This document shows positions 1 through 6,261 of a stretch of 13,665 nt of DNA, one piece after another; positions within the stretch are counted from its first letter, which is position 1; each line of letters begins with the position of its first letter. The translations under genes and the position numbers were made by a program. This stretch comes from Cyanobacteriota bacterium (GTDB taxonomy: Bacteria; Cyanobacteriota; Cyanobacteriia; Phormidesmidales; Phormidesmidaceae), in NCBI GenBank assembly GCA_027592485.1, contig JAQCKL010000054.1, positions 1 to 13,665 on the forward strand. Direction: 5' to 3'. The notes under the pieces are model-generated. The model made no database searches, was not told the origin of the DNA, and saw nothing but the letters and a program-made list of their open reading frames with translations.

Positions 1-61
1 CATGGCACTCACCGGAGATGGGAAATGCTTCTAGCTTATGTCTTAATGCAATTGGCGACTG

Positions 62-370
62 CTATAGCTGCGTTCCCGGCCGATCGTAGGGGGGAAAGAG
101 TTCCTGCGGGCGAGACTCAGCAAAGGTGCGGAGGGCGTGGGGATTGGGGTCGGGATGGTGAACAGCGGGTGATCGCAAGTGAGGAATTTCGTAGGCGGCA
201 AACTGATGCTGCCACTGCTGTAGCCAATCTCCTGCCGGGTCGAGCACCACAAAACGGTTTCGCATGGACTTCTTCTTTTGCAGCAGGTGAGTCACCAGCG
301 TTAGCGCCTGGGGACCTGCCCCCACAATTGCCAAATCAATCGTCCTGGACAATGTCGCAGCAGCAACCAT
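62..370 (-). pseudogene. FAD/NAD(P)-binding protein, N-terminal fragment
   Basis: The 102-residue reading frame starts at the ATG at 370-368. Residues 11-19 (IDLAIVGAG, then PQAL) are the Rossmann-type dinucleotide-binding loop typical of FAD-dependent monooxygenase/oxidoreductase proteins. The segment with HLRSPAVHHPDPNPHALRTF and LFPPYDRPGTQL resembles cyanobacterial FAD/NAD(P)-binding proteins distantly related to lysine/ornithine N-hydroxylases. Such proteins run to several hundred residues, but here the frame stops at TAG (62-64) directly after GTQL, where relatives normally continue with Phe. Another minus frame reads AAIAVANCIKT and then a stop, which could be the tail of a different gene fused by deletion. 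The start lies only 5 bp from the palindromic Zur box at 376-410, so the gene was probably zinc-regulated and divergent from the 448 operon. The substrate is unknown. I infer a truncated remnant, but the window edge prevents a full check. Confidence 0.6.
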
Positions 371-375
371 AAATA

Positions 376-410
376 ATTCTAAAAATGATAATGATAATCA
401 TTTTTAGAAT
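376..410. promoter_or_regulatory. Zur/Fur-type operator, divergent promoter
   Basis: A perfect inverted repeat with 14-bp arms (376-389 and 397-410) and a 7-bp centre. Inside it, 387-405 matches the 19-bp Fur-family consensus GATAATGATAATCATTATC at 17 of 19 positions. Each outer arm contains TAGAAT reading outwards (405-410 on plus, 381-376 on minus), a good -10 hexamer. A bound repressor would therefore cover both divergent promoters. The adjacent genes are zinc-related and zur lies 3 kb away, so Zur is the likely ligand; binding by Fur is the alternative. Confidence 0.8.
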
Positions 411-447
411 ACAATTCAGAATCAGTCGTACACCGCGAAGCCAAGCC

Positions 448-837
448 ATGTCTTTGAATGTGAGTGAAGTATTGGTGCAACAAGCCATTGCGGGTGCTGT
501 CGAGGAGCAAATCTTTGCAGAAACCATTCGACAGTCCCTGCCCTATGCCTGGGGCATTGTCGAAACTCTGGCCCAGCGGCTTGAAGCCGGTGAAGAGTGG
601 GCCGATCACGCCGTTCCACCGCCCGATGAACAGGCCCGTGGACAGTTGCTACGGATGGTGGGCGGAGACGCCATTCGAGGGGCAGTAGAGCGTCACTTTG
701 ATCTCAAGCTAGCCTTTCAGAATTGTCATAGACTGGCGGTTTTTGATCGCGACGCCTGGGACTCCGCCGCATATCGCAACTTTATCTCGGTGCGCAGCCA
801 GGTTTTGAACCAGACGCCTGACCTAAAAGACTGTTAG
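448..837 (+). CDS. Conserved hypothetical protein in Zur-controlled operon
   Basis: Encodes 129 residues from ATG 448. The longer frame opening at 385 would start inside the operator palindrome, so it is rejected. I see no signal peptide, membrane segment or named domain. The protein is soluble and mostly helical in look, with a PPP-containing hinge (PPPDEQARGQLL, about residues 57-68), a segment ending AFQNCHRLAVFD and a C-terminal SVRSQVLNQTPDLKDC. The length, composition and conserved-looking blocks suggest a real cyanobacterial family, but I cannot assign a function. It is the first gene after the Zur box and is followed 118 bp later by a COG0523 GTPase in the same direction. A role in low-zinc physiology, such as a client or partner of the GTPase, is an inference from that position only. 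Confidence 0.75.
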   Translation: MSLNVSEVLVQQAIAGAVEEQIFAETIRQSLPYAWGIVETLAQRLEAGEEWADHAVPPPDEQARGQLLRMVGGDAIRGAVERHFDLKLAFQNCHRLAVFDRDAWDSAAYRNFISVRSQVLNQTPDLKDC

Positions 838-955
838 TGTTCTCGGCCACCCTATCGCAACGAATGGCTCTAGATGGCGGCGGTGGTCACGGCAGACCCC
901 AATAGCTCTGTCTGAGCCAAGCATCATTCAAAGAGGCGATTCAGAGAGAGGATTC

Positions 956-1945
956 ATGGTAGATAACGATATTTACAACACAGTCCCCGTCACTGTTTTG
1001 ACTGGGTATTTAGGGGCAGGTAAAACCACCCTACTAAACCGCATTCTCACCCACGAGCATGGCAAAAAAATTGCGGTGATCGTTAACGAATTTGGGGAAG
1101 TAGGCATCGACAATCAGCTGGTGGTGGATGCGGACGAAGAAGTGTTTGAGATGAACAACGGCTGCATCTGTTGCACGGTGAGGGGGGACCTGATTCGCAT
1201 CATTGGCAACCTGATGAAACGCCGCGACAAGTTTGACCATCTGGTGATTGAAACGACAGGACTGGCTGACCCAGCCCCGGTCATCCAAACCTTTTTTGTC
1301 GATGACGAGGTGCAACTGCAAACCCGTCTGGATGCGGTAGTGACGGTGGTGGATGCTCGCCATATCTGGCAGCATTGGGAAGCAGATGAAGCCGTGGAGC
1401 AAATTGCCTTTGCCGATGTGATCTTGCTGAACAAGATTGATCTGGTGACGGCGGCAGAGCTAGAGGAGCTGGAGCAACGGATTCGGGGGATGAATGCGAT
1501 CGCCAAAATCTACCGCACCCGCGACGCCCAAATCGAAATGGATGCTCTGCTGGGGGTCAATGCCTTTGATTTGAATCATGCGCTGCAAATTGACCCAGAG
1601 TTTCTTAACGAAACAGCGCATGAGCATGACGCAACGGTCGGTTCTATTGCCCTGGTCGAGGCGGGTGAACTAGATGGTGAAAAGCTCAATGCCTGGTTAA
1701 GGGAAATCCTGCGGGATCAGGGGCCGAATATTTTTAGGATGAAGGGCATTCTCAACATTGCCGGAGAAGACAATCGATTTGTCTTTCAGGGGGTTCACAT
1801 GCTGTTCGATGGTCGTCAGGATCGCCCCTGGAAACCGGACGAAACACGTCGGAATGAGTTGGTCTTTATCGGTCGAAATCTGGAACAGATGGACTTGGCA
1901 AGGCGCTTTCGGGCTTGTTTCGTTGCGGTGCCGTCGGGTGATTAG
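956..1945 (+). CDS. COG0523 (G3E) GTPase, putative zinc metallochaperone
   Basis: 329 residues from ATG 956, preceded by a purine-rich ribosome site (AGAGAGAGG, 939-947). The N-terminal GTPase domain (about 10-190) has the Walker A loop GYLGAGKTT (17-25), the family-defining metal motif CICC (70-73), ETTG (99-102) and the guanine-specificity motif NKID (159-162). The CobW C-terminal domain follows (about 225-325, ending RNELVFIGRNLE). The usual His-rich linker is reduced to HEHD (222-225). Members of this family (ZNG1, ZagA, YeiR) hydrolyse GTP and hand zinc to client proteins when zinc is limiting. Its position downstream of the Zur box at 376-410, near zur and znu genes, supports zinc rather than cobalt or nitrile hydratase work. 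The exact client is unknown. Confidence 0.92.
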   Translation: MVDNDIYNTVPVTVLTGYLGAGKTTLLNRILTHEHGKKIAVIVNEFGEVGIDNQLVVDADEEVFEMNNGCICCTVRGDLIRIIGNLMKRRDKFDHLVIETTGLADPAPVIQTFFVDDEVQLQTRLDAVVTVVDARHIWQHWEADEAVEQIAFADVILLNKIDLVTAAELEELEQRIRGMNAIAKIYRTRDAQIEMDALLGVNAFDLNHALQIDPEFLNETAHEHDATVGSIALVEAGELDGEKLNAWLREILRDQGPNIFRMKGILNIAGEDNRFVFQGVHMLFDGRQDRPWKPDETRRNELVFIGRNLEQMDLARRFRACFVAVPSGD

Positions 1946-1976
1946 GCACAGCTGTAACACCCCACTGATCAAATCT

Positions 1977-2005
1977 GGATGCGTTACCCATGGACTAACG
2001 CATCC
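1977..2005. repeat. Inverted repeat GGATGCGTTA/TAACGCATCC
   Basis: Perfect 10-bp arms (1977-1986 and 1996-2005) separated by 9 bp, just after the COG0523 stop. The arm sequence resembles the TGGGTTACGCATCC-type palindromic elements dispersed in cyanobacterial genomes, and a related copy occurs at 6228-6246 upstream of znuB. There is no T-run after it, so it is not a convincing terminator. It could form an RNA hairpin that modulates expression between the GTPase and WD40 genes. Confidence 0.55.
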
Positions 2006-2032
2006 TATGGAGAATTTCTTCTATACCCGCCA

Positions 2033-3118
2033 ATGCCTAAAGCGAAACCCCAGGATCTGCTCAAACTCCTGTGGCACCAGACGTTATCAGATTATGTGAC
2101 GGCGATCTCCTGGTCGCCCGATGGAGCATGGTTCGCGGCTAGTTCCGCTGCAGGAGAGGTAGCGCTGTATGCAGCAAAGACAGGTGAAATAACCGTATTG
2201 CAAGAGGCCCAAGGGGAATCGGTGGATGCCCTAGCGGTCTCCTGCGATGGAGCATTTTTGGCGGCGGGTGGACAAGCGGGAATGGTGTGGATCTGGCAGT
2301 TGGGTGGCGGCACGCCCACCCTGGTTACGACATTACCCCATGCTCGCGCCTGGATCGATCGCCTGCAATGGCACCCCCAGCATCCCGAACTCGCCTTCAG
2401 CCTAGGGCGCTATGCCCAGGTGTGGGATGCCACCACCCAATCCATCGTCACCACCCTGAACTTCGAGTCCTCTTCGGTGCTGGATCTGGCATGGCATCCC
2501 CAAGGTGATCGCCTATCCATCAGCGGCAATCAGAGCATCAAAACCTGGCGGCGGCGGGACTGGGACGATGACCCAATCGTGCGGGAAATCGGGGGAGCCA
2601 GCGGGGCGATCGCCTGGTCGCCGGATGGCACCCATCTTGCCTCTGGTAACAACGATCACTCGGTGCTGGTGTGGGAAGATCCTAATCCTCATCCCTGGCG
2701 GATGCAGGGCTTTCCGGGCAAAGTTCGACAGCTCACTTGGTCGATGCCCAAAACGACGCCCAAAGCAACGACAACCGCCAAGCCACGCCTAGCCTCCATC
2801 AGTGGTGAAGGGGTTGTCGTCTGGACAAAGGACCGTGATCCGTCTATTGGCTGGAATGCCCAGGTATTGGATATGCATCAAGGCGTCACTAGGGCGATCG
2901 CCTTTCAACCCCATTCGTTACTCTTAGCCTCTGCTGCCGAAGATGGATGGATCTGCCTATGGCACAAAGCCAGTCATCTCGCTCAAATTCTCCAAGGTGC
3001 GCCCGCTGGGTTCTCTTGTCTCGCCTGGAACTCTCAAGGACATGCAATTGCCGCTGGGGGCAGCCGAGGGGAAGTCTTCCTGTGGACGGAAAACACTAAA
3101 GGGAAAGGCTTTGGCTGA
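2033..3118 (+). CDS. WD40 repeat beta-propeller protein
   Basis: 361 residues from ATG 2033. An in-frame ATG at 1979 sits inside the hairpin at 1977-2005 and would add 18 unlikely residues. WD40 units recur across the whole protein, about eight by eye: VTAISWSPDGAW, VDALAVSCDGAF, IDRLQWHPQHPE, VLDLAWHPQGDR, GAIAWSPDGTHL, VRQLTW, VTRAIAFQPHS and FSCLAWNSQGHA. Most are followed by a V-W or L-W pair closing the blade. No catalytic domain or signal peptide is visible, so it is probably a cytoplasmic protein-interaction platform. It follows the COG0523 gene in the same direction with 87 bp between them, so it is likely in the Zur operon. Its 3' end overlaps the convergent zur gene by 23 bp. Scaffolding of a metallochaperone and its clients is an inference. 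Confidence 0.88.
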   Translation: MPKAKPQDLLKLLWHQTLSDYVTAISWSPDGAWFAASSAAGEVALYAAKTGEITVLQEAQGESVDALAVSCDGAFLAAGGQAGMVWIWQLGGGTPTLVTTLPHARAWIDRLQWHPQHPELAFSLGRYAQVWDATTQSIVTTLNFESSSVLDLAWHPQGDRLSISGNQSIKTWRRRDWDDDPIVREIGGASGAIAWSPDGTHLASGNNDHSVLVWEDPNPHPWRMQGFPGKVRQLTWSMPKTTPKATTTAKPRLASISGEGVVVWTKDRDPSIGWNAQVLDMHQGVTRAIAFQPHSLLLASAAEDGWICLWHKASHLAQILQGAPAGFSCLAWNSQGHAIAAGGSRGEVFLWTENTKGKGFG

Positions 3119-3509
3119 TGCCATCCATCTGGATGGCACAGGGTTCGCAAAGCCCAAAGAATTCGAGGGTGTGATAGTAGATCGTAAACGAACTGGAGCC
3201 TTGCAACTGCGCCTCAATCGCTTTTAAGGGGCAACGGTCGAGGGGGAATGATTGACCGCAGTGCAAACAGGTCATGTAGTGGTGATCTGCCTCTACGGCA
3301 CTGTAGAGCATTTCTCCCTCCAGCGTTGCCCGATGTTGTACCCGTCCCAGTCGTTTGAGCGCATCAAGCGATCTATAGACCGTTGCTAGTCCAATGCGCT
3401 GGTGTTGGCACATCAGGGTGTAGAGCGATTGAGCGGAGAGGGGACGGTGTTGGCGCTGCAATGTTTGGAGCACCGCAGTTTGAGCCGGTGTGCAGTGGGT
3501 CGATAGCAT
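3096..3509 (-). CDS. zur: Zinc uptake regulator Zur (Fur family)
   Basis: 137 residues from ATG 3509-3507. A GTG at 3596 would add 29 non-conserved residues and is less likely. The N-terminal winged helix (about 7-75) contains the recognition-helix signature GLATVYRSLDALKRLG (40-55). The C-terminal dimerisation domain has two CxxC pairs, C81/C84 and C121/C124, forming the structural zinc site. It also has the DHHYMTC, C93 and YYHTLEFFGLC segments that mark cyanobacterial Zur rather than Fur or PerR. Known role of the family: with zinc bound, it represses uptake and zinc-sparing genes. The 19-bp palindrome at 3647-3665 lies upstream, shared with divergent hemB, so autoregulation is likely. The 3' end overlaps the WD40 gene tail to tail. 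Confidence 0.92.
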   Translation of the reverse strand: MLSTHCTPAQTAVLQTLQRQHRPLSAQSLYTLMCQHQRIGLATVYRSLDALKRLGRVQHRATLEGEMLYSAVEADHHYMTCLHCGQSFPLDRCPLKAIEAQLQGSSSFTIYYHTLEFFGLCEPCAIQMDGISQSLSL

Positions 3510-3639
3510 TTTAGGTTTTGGATTTTGAATGGCATGGGCTTGCCATTGAGGCGTTTTAGCGGTTCTTTGACGGAACGTCCTGGAAAACACCGTCACTTTT
3601 TAGAGCAGGAACAGGTGCGTTTCAGAAAAAGTAGTGTAG

Positions 3640-3645
3640 TATATT
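3640..3645 (+). promoter_or_regulatory. Candidate -10 element for hemB operon
   Basis: TATATT (3640-3645) lies just before the Zur palindrome. Transcription would begin near 3652, inside the box, so the repressor would block initiation. No good -35 hexamer is visible at the proper distance, so the call is tentative. Confidence 0.4.
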
Positions 3646-3646
3646 C

Positions 3647-3665
3647 GAGAATGATAATCATTCTC
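3647..3665. promoter_or_regulatory. Zur box between zur and hemB
   Basis: A perfect 9-1-9 palindrome, GAGAATGAT-A-ATCATTCTC, sits 5 bp before the first hemB ATG and 138 bp upstream of the preferred zur start. It shares the ATGATAATCATT core with the 376-410 box. Position and symmetry indicate a Zur operator controlling the rightward zinc operon and probably zur itself. Confidence 0.85.
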
Positions 3666-3670
3666 ATTTT

Positions 3671-4744
3671 ATGTCGTCCATGTCAATTTCGCCTCCTGAG
3701 TCTGCACATCCCGAATCTGTATTGACTTCTGGCGCAAAAGTGGCTGCCAAGTCTGTGTCTCCTGTTGATGTCCCAGTGTGCCGTCCTCGTCGGCTCCGTC
3801 GCACGGATGCGCTACGGCGGATGGTGCGCGAAACGGTGCTGACAGTGGATGACCTGATTTATCCACTGTTTGTGATGGAGGGGGAGGGGCTATGGGAGGA
3901 GGTGCCCTCAATGCCCGATTGTTTTCGCTACTCCCTGGATCTCTTGCTGGATGAGGTGAAGGTGGTGCATGACCTGGGCATTGGGGCGATCGCCCTCTTC
4001 CCGCTCATTCCCCATCACCTCAAAGACAACGCCGGAACCGAAAGTTATAACCCCGATGGTTTGATTCCTCGTGCGGTACGAGCTATCAAACAGGCGGTTC
4101 CTCAAATACTGGTGATCACCGATGTGGCGCTCGATCCCTACAGCAGCGAGGGACACGACGGCATTGTAAACACTGGGCAAATTCTTAACGATGAAACCGT
4201 TGCGGTGTTAGTGAAGCAAGCCCTAGTGCAAGCGGAGGCCGGAGCCGATTTTGTGGCCCCATCGGACATGATGGATGGGCGTGTGGGAGCTATTCGTCGA
4301 GCACTGGATGCGGAAGGGTGGATCAACGTGGGCATTCTCGCCTATTCCGCTAAATATGCCTCTGCCTACTATGGTCCGTTTCGCGATGCCCTAGAGAGCG
4401 CTCCCAAATTTGGCGACAAAAAGACCTACCAAATGGATGCCGCGAATGCCAGAGAAGCCCTGAAAGAGATGAATCTGGACATCGCAGAAGGGGCGGACAT
4501 TGTGATGGTGAAACCCGCTCTGGCGTATCTGGATGTGATTTTCCGCATTAAGCAACACACGAATTTACCGGTCGCTGCCTACAACGTCAGCGGGGAGTAC
4601 GCGATGGTCAAAGCCGCCGCCGCCCAGGGCTGGATTGATGAGCGAACGGTGATGCTGGAAACCCTGACCAGCATGAAACGGGCGGGAGCCGATGTGATTT
4701 TGACCTATTTCGCGAAAGAGGCGGCTCTTGCCCTACAGCAATAG
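3671..4744 (+). CDS. hemB: Delta-aminolevulinic acid dehydratase, zinc-independent type
   Basis: 357 residues. HemB (porphobilinogen synthase) condenses two 5-aminolevulinate molecules to porphobilinogen for haem and chlorophyll synthesis in the cytoplasm. The Schiff-base lysines are visible as AYSAKYAS (K228) and MVKPALAYLD (K281). The metal segment reads DVALDPYSSEGHDG (151-164). The Cys triad of zinc-type enzymes is replaced by Asp/Ser/Glu, so the enzyme should need magnesium, not zinc. Relatives start close to the RPRRLRR segment (39-45), so this protein has an unusual N-terminal extension of about 35 residues. No Shine-Dalgarno precedes ATG 3671, and ATG 3680 is also possible. The gene lies directly behind a Zur box and 47 bp before znuA, so I infer a low-zinc-induced copy. 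Whether a second hemB exists elsewhere cannot be seen here. Confidence 0.93.
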   Translation: MSSMSISPPESAHPESVLTSGAKVAAKSVSPVDVPVCRPRRLRRTDALRRMVRETVLTVDDLIYPLFVMEGEGLWEEVPSMPDCFRYSLDLLLDEVKVVHDLGIGAIALFPLIPHHLKDNAGTESYNPDGLIPRAVRAIKQAVPQILVITDVALDPYSSEGHDGIVNTGQILNDETVAVLVKQALVQAEAGADFVAPSDMMDGRVGAIRRALDAEGWINVGILAYSAKYASAYYGPFRDALESAPKFGDKKTYQMDAANAREALKEMNLDIAEGADIVMVKPALAYLDVIFRIKQHTNLPVAAYNVSGEYAMVKAAAAQGWIDERTVMLETLTSMKRAGADVILTYFAKEAALALQQ

Positions 4745-4791
4745 CAACTGACCGACAACCAATTACTTTCCTTCGTCAAGGGGACATCATC

Positions 4792-5961
4792 ATGATTCGA
4801 TCGCACTTTTTGAATTGTGTTTCCGGTAGTTTGCAACGAGTTTCGCTTGTGGCAGTGGGGGCGATCACCCTGGGCTTGGGCAGTTGTGCCACGACGACAC
4901 CAACCAGCGAAGCAGAATCCCTAGAGCCTGAAGTTGCTGCTGCTCCCGAGGATCCGTTGCAGGTGGTGACGACTTTCTTGCCCATGACCCAGTTCACAAC
5001 AGCCGTAGCGGGCGATCGCGCCGAAGTCACCCAACTGCTGCCGACGAACGTAGGTCCCCACGACTACCAGGCAAAACCAGGCGATGCCCAGGCGATCTCC
5101 ACGGCTGATGTGTTGGTGAAGAACGGCTTGGAAATGGAGTTCTTCCTGGACGACATGATCGAGAATGCCGAAAATGCTGACCTAGTGATTATCGACTCTA
5201 GCGAGGGCATTGCCACCCTCGCTACCGATGAACACAGTCATGATCCTGACCATGCCGAAGGAGAAACCCATGACCATGATCACGCCGAAGGGGAAGCCCA
5301 CGACCACGATCATGCTGAGGAGGAAGCCCATGACCATGCCGAAGCCAGACATGATCATCACCATGGTGAATTTGATCCCCATATTTGGATTGATCCGAAA
5401 CGGGCGATCGAGCAGGTGGAAAACATTCGAGATGGATTAATTGCTGCTGACCCCGATGGCGAAGCCGAATACACGGCAAACGCAGCAGCCTTCATCGCTG
5501 AGCTAGAAGCGCTGGATGCCGAAATCACCGAGAAGCTGGCTCCCTTTGCAGGACAAACCTTCGTCGTGTTCCATGACTTTGCGTCTTACTTTGCTGAGAG
5601 CTACGGGTTGCAATCTGAAACGCTGGTGGGCATTCCCGAAGAGAAGCCGTCGCCGGAAGATGTGAAGCGGGTGATGGAAATCGTGCAAGCGGAAGGACTG
5701 AAGACCATCCTGACCGAACCCCAGGCAGGGCAGGAGTCCTTTGAGGCGATCGCCAACGACCTCAACATCAGTGTCAGTATGTTTGACCCCATGGAAATAG
5801 GACCTGCCAACGCGATTCAACCCGACTACTACCTGACTACCATGCGCCAGAACGCCGATAGTCTCGCGGCTTCCTTTAAGGCATCCGACGAAGCATGGCT
5901 TCCTCTCTGGGTGCCCCAACCTGTGGCAGTTGTGCCTCAGCGGATAGGTCTGCCGTTTTGA
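4792..5961 (+). CDS. znuA: Zinc ABC transporter substrate-binding lipoprotein ZnuA
   Basis: 389 residues from ATG 4792, with a ribosome site AAGGGGA (4779-4785). The N-terminus is a lipoprotein signal ending in the lipobox LGSC (Cys32), so the protein is probably anchored in the periplasmic face of the membrane. The cluster A-I metal-binding ligands are visible: H90 in GPHDYQ, H197 in DPHIWIDP, H261 in VVFHDFASYF, and an acidic residue in FDPMEIGP (about D332). The His/Asp/Glu-rich loop between the first two ligands (148-191) consists of ten-residue units such as HDHDHAEGEA and is typical of zinc-specific members. It follows hemB by 47 bp in the same transcript and lacks a Zur box of its own. 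It captures periplasmic zinc and delivers it to ZnuB. Confidence 0.95.
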   Translation: MIRSHFLNCVSGSLQRVSLVAVGAITLGLGSCATTTPTSEAESLEPEVAAAPEDPLQVVTTFLPMTQFTTAVAGDRAEVTQLLPTNVGPHDYQAKPGDAQAISTADVLVKNGLEMEFFLDDMIENAENADLVIIDSSEGIATLATDEHSHDPDHAEGETHDHDHAEGEAHDHDHAEEEAHDHAEARHDHHHGEFDPHIWIDPKRAIEQVENIRDGLIAADPDGEAEYTANAAAFIAELEALDAEITEKLAPFAGQTFVVFHDFASYFAESYGLQSETLVGIPEEKPSPEDVKRVMEIVQAEGLKTILTEPQAGQESFEAIANDLNISVSMFDPMEIGPANAIQPDYYLTTMRQNADSLAASFKASDEAWLPLWVPQPVAVVPQRIGLPF

Positions 5962-5993
5962 TGCCAGTTCAATGCTGAGCAAGGAGTTGTGAA

Positions 5994-6231
5994 TTGAGCG
6001 ATCCGGTTGCAGTGATTGATGGGTTAACGGTTTACCGCTGACCTGGACATGGTGCGCCGCAATTGTGATCGCCTCCTTTGCCTGAATCGAACCCTACTCT
6101 GCCAGGGCATTCCCGACCATGCCCTCATCCCAGAGAACCTGTCGCTAGCGTATGGCTCAGAGTTTGTCCGCTGTTTGTCCACTGTTTGTCCACTATCGCC
6201 ACCCCTGTTAGTCCTTAACTGTCCCGGTTGA
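5994..6231 (+). pseudogene. znuC: znuC remnant with internal deletion
   Basis: This is where the ATPase of the zinc transporter is expected. A strong ribosome site AAGGAG (5981-5986) precedes TTG 5994, and the frame reads LSDPVAVIDGLTVYR, as expected for a ZnuC N-terminus, then hits TGA (6039-6041). From about 6040 another frame gives DLDMVRRNCDRLLCLNR, CQGIPDHALIPENLSLAYGSEF, the C-terminus of an ABC ATPase just after the H-loop. Walker A, Q-loop, signature and Walker B, around 180 residues, are absent. The junction lies near 6038, where the T before GACCTGGAC may be the last base of the H-loop His codon. The two ends are out of frame, so no ATPase can be made from this locus. Either the transporter uses an ATPase encoded elsewhere or the deletion is an assembly error. 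Confidence 0.8.
6161..6193 (+). repeat. 11-bp tandem repeat, three copies
   Basis: AGTTTGTCCGC, TGTTTGTCCAC and TGTTTGTCCAC follow one another, the first differing at two positions. They lie at the 3' end of the znuC remnant, overlapping the codons after AYGSEF. Short tandem repeats of this kind are common in filamentous cyanobacteria. No function is evident. Confidence 0.7.
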
Positions 6232-6246
6232 TGGGTTACGCATCCT
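6228..6246 (+). repeat. Dispersed TTGATGGGTTACGCATCC-type element
   Basis: TTGATGGGTTA at 6228-6238 is repeated at 6016-6026 inside the znuC N-terminal remnant. The stretch to 6246 is nearly the reverse complement of the arm at 1977-1990. It belongs to the same short palindromic repeat group as the hairpin after the first GTPase gene. It ends 15 bp before the znuB start. Confidence 0.45.
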
Positions 6247-6261
6247 CCAAATCTCAAATTT

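Noticed and set aside
385..447. Upstream start extending the 448 gene by 21 codons
   Set aside because: The ATG at 385 lies inside the Zur palindrome, and the extra residues are a translation of the operator.
1979..2032. Upstream start of the WD40 gene
   Set aside because: The ATG sits in the hairpin at 1977-2005 and the added residues do not look like WD40 sequence.
3510..3596. GTG start giving a longer Zur
   Set aside because: The 29 extra residues are not like Zur proteins, which begin shortly before the TPAQ segment.
5182..5479. Minus-strand open frames rich in Met/Val/Gly or His/Arg opposite znuA
   Set aside because: They are mirror images of the repetitive His-rich codons in znuA.
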